NCBI RefSeq assembly: GCF_030272615.1
Contig: NC_081410.1
Span: 288,177,957-288,237,956 of the forward strand
DNA length: 60,000 nucleotides
DNA from: Cryptomeria japonica
Lineage: Eukaryota; Streptophyta; Pinopsida; Cupressales; Cupressaceae
Direction: 5' to 3'
Part shown: in pieces, positions 58,607 through 60,000 of the stretch
Layout of the letters: each line of letters starts with the position of its first letter
Position numbering within the stretch: the first letter of the stretch is position 1
Notes under the pieces: generated by a model
What the model saw: the letters and a program-made list of their open reading frames with translations, nothing else
Told to the model about the DNA's origin: nothing
Database searches by the model: none
Program-made: the position numbers and the translations under genes

Positions 58607-60000
58607 ATGGCGCCTAAGATCCAAGATCCCATTGTTGTCAAGAATGTTGAGAAGGCCTCACTAAAATACTCGTTAACTCCCAAAGTCGCATCTAAACCGA
58701 ATGACAAAACCGCATTTTCTTTCATCCCGGAAAGAGTGTTATTAGTCGAGGATGTAATATTCTTCACCAAATGTCATGTTGAAAAACTCGGTCATGTTGA
58801 AATAAAAGACACATATGATGAACTATGCATAGATGGTAAATTGAATAGCAAGTATGAGCACATTAAGATCAAGGGATTAACTGAAGCCCTAACCTATCCC
58901 CGTGTGTTCAAACCCCAGTGGGTCAAGTTTGTTCGGAGCAGAGTTCACAATGATTTCATATGGCTAGAAGAGCAACCGTTTAAGATTACTAAGGAAATCA
59001 TCCATCTAATTACCGGTTACCCTATTTATGATCATGCCCGAGCCCAAAAGATGATATCACAAAAGGAATTGATCAGTTTAACCAGAGTGGAATCAGATTG
59101 CAGAGGACTAAAATTGAACAATGTCACAGATGAAGAACTAAAGTTTTCCATTAGAGTAATAGGCTATTGTTTCTTCCAATCGGCAAGGGAAAACAGTGTA
59201 CCCTCTGCAGCAGTAGACCTAGCATACAAAATTGTGAAAAAGGGAATGAAATTTGATCTTTGTGAGGTATTGCTAAAAAACCTGTTTGAGAATCTGAACA
59301 CCATCAGGAAGCCGAAGAAGAACAACTCGGCTAATACACTAAAGTTTGGATCACTACTTGTATGCATGTTTTTCTATTTTGAAAAATCATTTCCATCAGT
59401 CGGTAAAGTTGTTTGGGAACTACACCGACCAATCACCCATCAAATTAATGACTTCATCAAGAAGTTAGGTGATAATTTTAATGATATTATGGATGATTAC
59501 TTCAGTAAGTTTCAAGAGAAAATGCATAACAGGTACAAGATTCCACCCCAGCTAGTGGAGAAATACAAAGATGACATATGTTTTGAAGTAGACACTAATT
59601 ACTGTTATGTGAATGTTATGGAACTGAGAACTCAATCTTTGTCACCTATGGGTTACGAGATTGATTTTGACATCACACAACAGCAAATTGATGCATTTCT
59701 TACATTACCAAGACATGCTACCGAGCTGAGGTATGGAACCTATGAAGAAGTAAAGGAAAAGGTAAAAATGAGCATTGTAGTACCCAAAGCTACAAGGAAG
59801 GCAACAAAGATGATAAAGGCATTATTAGAGAAATTCGGAGAAGACTCTTCCTCCACACCTGTCAAAGGCACCTTAGCCATTACCAAAGAGGAATCTAAAG
59901 CCCAAGAGGTAGCTATAACACTGAGCACCGAATTGCCTAAGCGAAAAGTGTTGAAAAGAATGAAACAGGACACATCAAAGGCTTCACCGACTCCACCAGC
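58607..60000 (+). CDS. Conserved unknown ORF2 of the LTR family (runs off window)
   Basis: The ATG at 58607 (MAPKIQDPIV) opens 464 codons without a stop to the window end. Features in order: a short N-terminal tail; a domain containing FVRSRVHNDFI (58928-58960), then PFKITKEIIHLITGYP (58978-59025); a helical region (KFSIRVIGYCFFQSAR, then MKFDLCEVLLKNLFENL, then LKFGSLLVCMFFYF); KFQEKMHNRYKIPPQLVEKY; and from about residue 365 a Lys/Thr/Ser-rich linker with a basic cluster (LPKRKVLKRMK) that could be a nuclear signal. It is colinear with the broken ORF at 13188-15383. No RT, integrase, protease or RNase H motif is present. It may be an accessory or env-like retrotransposon protein, or a captured gene. 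The unbroken frame stands out against the two stops in the neighbouring first ORF. Confidence 0.7.
   Translation, partial: MAPKIQDPIVVKNVEKASLKYSLTPKVASKPNDKTAFSFIPERVLLVEDVIFFTKCHVEKLGHVEIKDTYDELCIDGKLNSKYEHIKIKGLTEALTYPRVFKPQWVKFVRSRVHNDFIWLEEQPFKITKEIIHLITGYPIYDHARAQKMISQKELISLTRVESDCRGLKLNNVTDEELKFSIRVIGYCFFQSARENSVPSAAVDLAYKIVKKGMKFDLCEVLLKNLFENLNTIRKPKKNNSANTLKFGSLLVCMFFYFEKSFPSVGKVVWELHRPITHQINDFIKKLGDNFNDIMDDYFSKFQEKMHNRYKIPPQLVEKYKDDICFEVDTNYCYVNVMELRTQSLSPMGYEIDFDITQQQIDAFLTLPRHATELRYGTYEEVKEKVKMSIVVPKATRKATKMIKALLEKFGEDSSSTPVKGTLAITKEESKAQEVAITLSTELPKRKVLKRMKQDTSKASPTPP

Overview
The window looks like intergenic DNA from a large, repeat-rich plant nuclear genome. It is AT-rich and consists almost entirely of nested, decaying retrotransposons of plant type: Ty1/copia elements with a Met-tRNA-type primer site, a Ty3/gypsy chromovirus, and L1-type LINEs whose ORF2 ends in an RNase H domain. 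The amount of nesting would fit a gymnosperm or another giant plant genome, but the sequence does not prove that. I found no intact ordinary host gene, no tRNA or rRNA gene and no CRISPR array. The only host-like coding trace is a broken plant-mobile-domain gene at 8.2-11.2 kb.

Layout: 1.7-3.2 kb, an old copia-type LTR (minus). 8.2-11.2 kb, the plant-mobile-domain pseudogene (plus) with a perfect 86-bp tandem duplication. 11.8-19.0 kb, a complete copia-type element (minus) with GGAAG target duplications; its right LTR carries a nested 1,140-bp solo LTR flanked by ACATT. 20.5-26.5 kb, Ty3/gypsy RNase H and integrase (minus), the integrase split by a plus-strand LINE (21.2-25.4 kb) that itself contains a long palindrome. 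27.9-29.7 kb, a second copia-type element (minus), only LTR, primer site and start of gag left. 29.7-31.3 kb, a shrunken chromovirus (plus) whose 3' LTR seems to start at 31,320. 32.5-40.5 kb, an 8.05-kb full-length LINE (minus) with a 14-bp target duplication. 42.7-43.1 kb, an LTR segment matching the chromovirus. 43.1-43.4 kb, a short LINE tail with 20-bp duplications. 45.2-51.8 kb, a third large LINE (minus). 55.5-60.0 kb, a third copia-type element (plus) running off the window.

The most interesting content is the copia-type family seen three times (11.8-19.0, 27.9-29.7, 55.5-60.0 kb). Its first ORF begins about 50-70 nt after the primer site and encodes a coiled coil; in the two longer copies this is followed by an array of four or five CCHC zinc knuckles, with no recognisable capsid domain. 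Its second ORF is a protein I cannot assign, and it is colinear between the plus and minus copies. The one copy with both ends present has no room for protease, integrase or reverse transcriptase, so it must have moved with enzymes from elsewhere. An ORF with a similar N-terminal layout lies downstream of RNase H in the LINE at 21-25 kb, and the 8-kb LINE also has a reading frame in that position. A further unusual signal is a tandem array of seven small hairpins with compensating stem changes in the chromovirus LTR, present in both copies.
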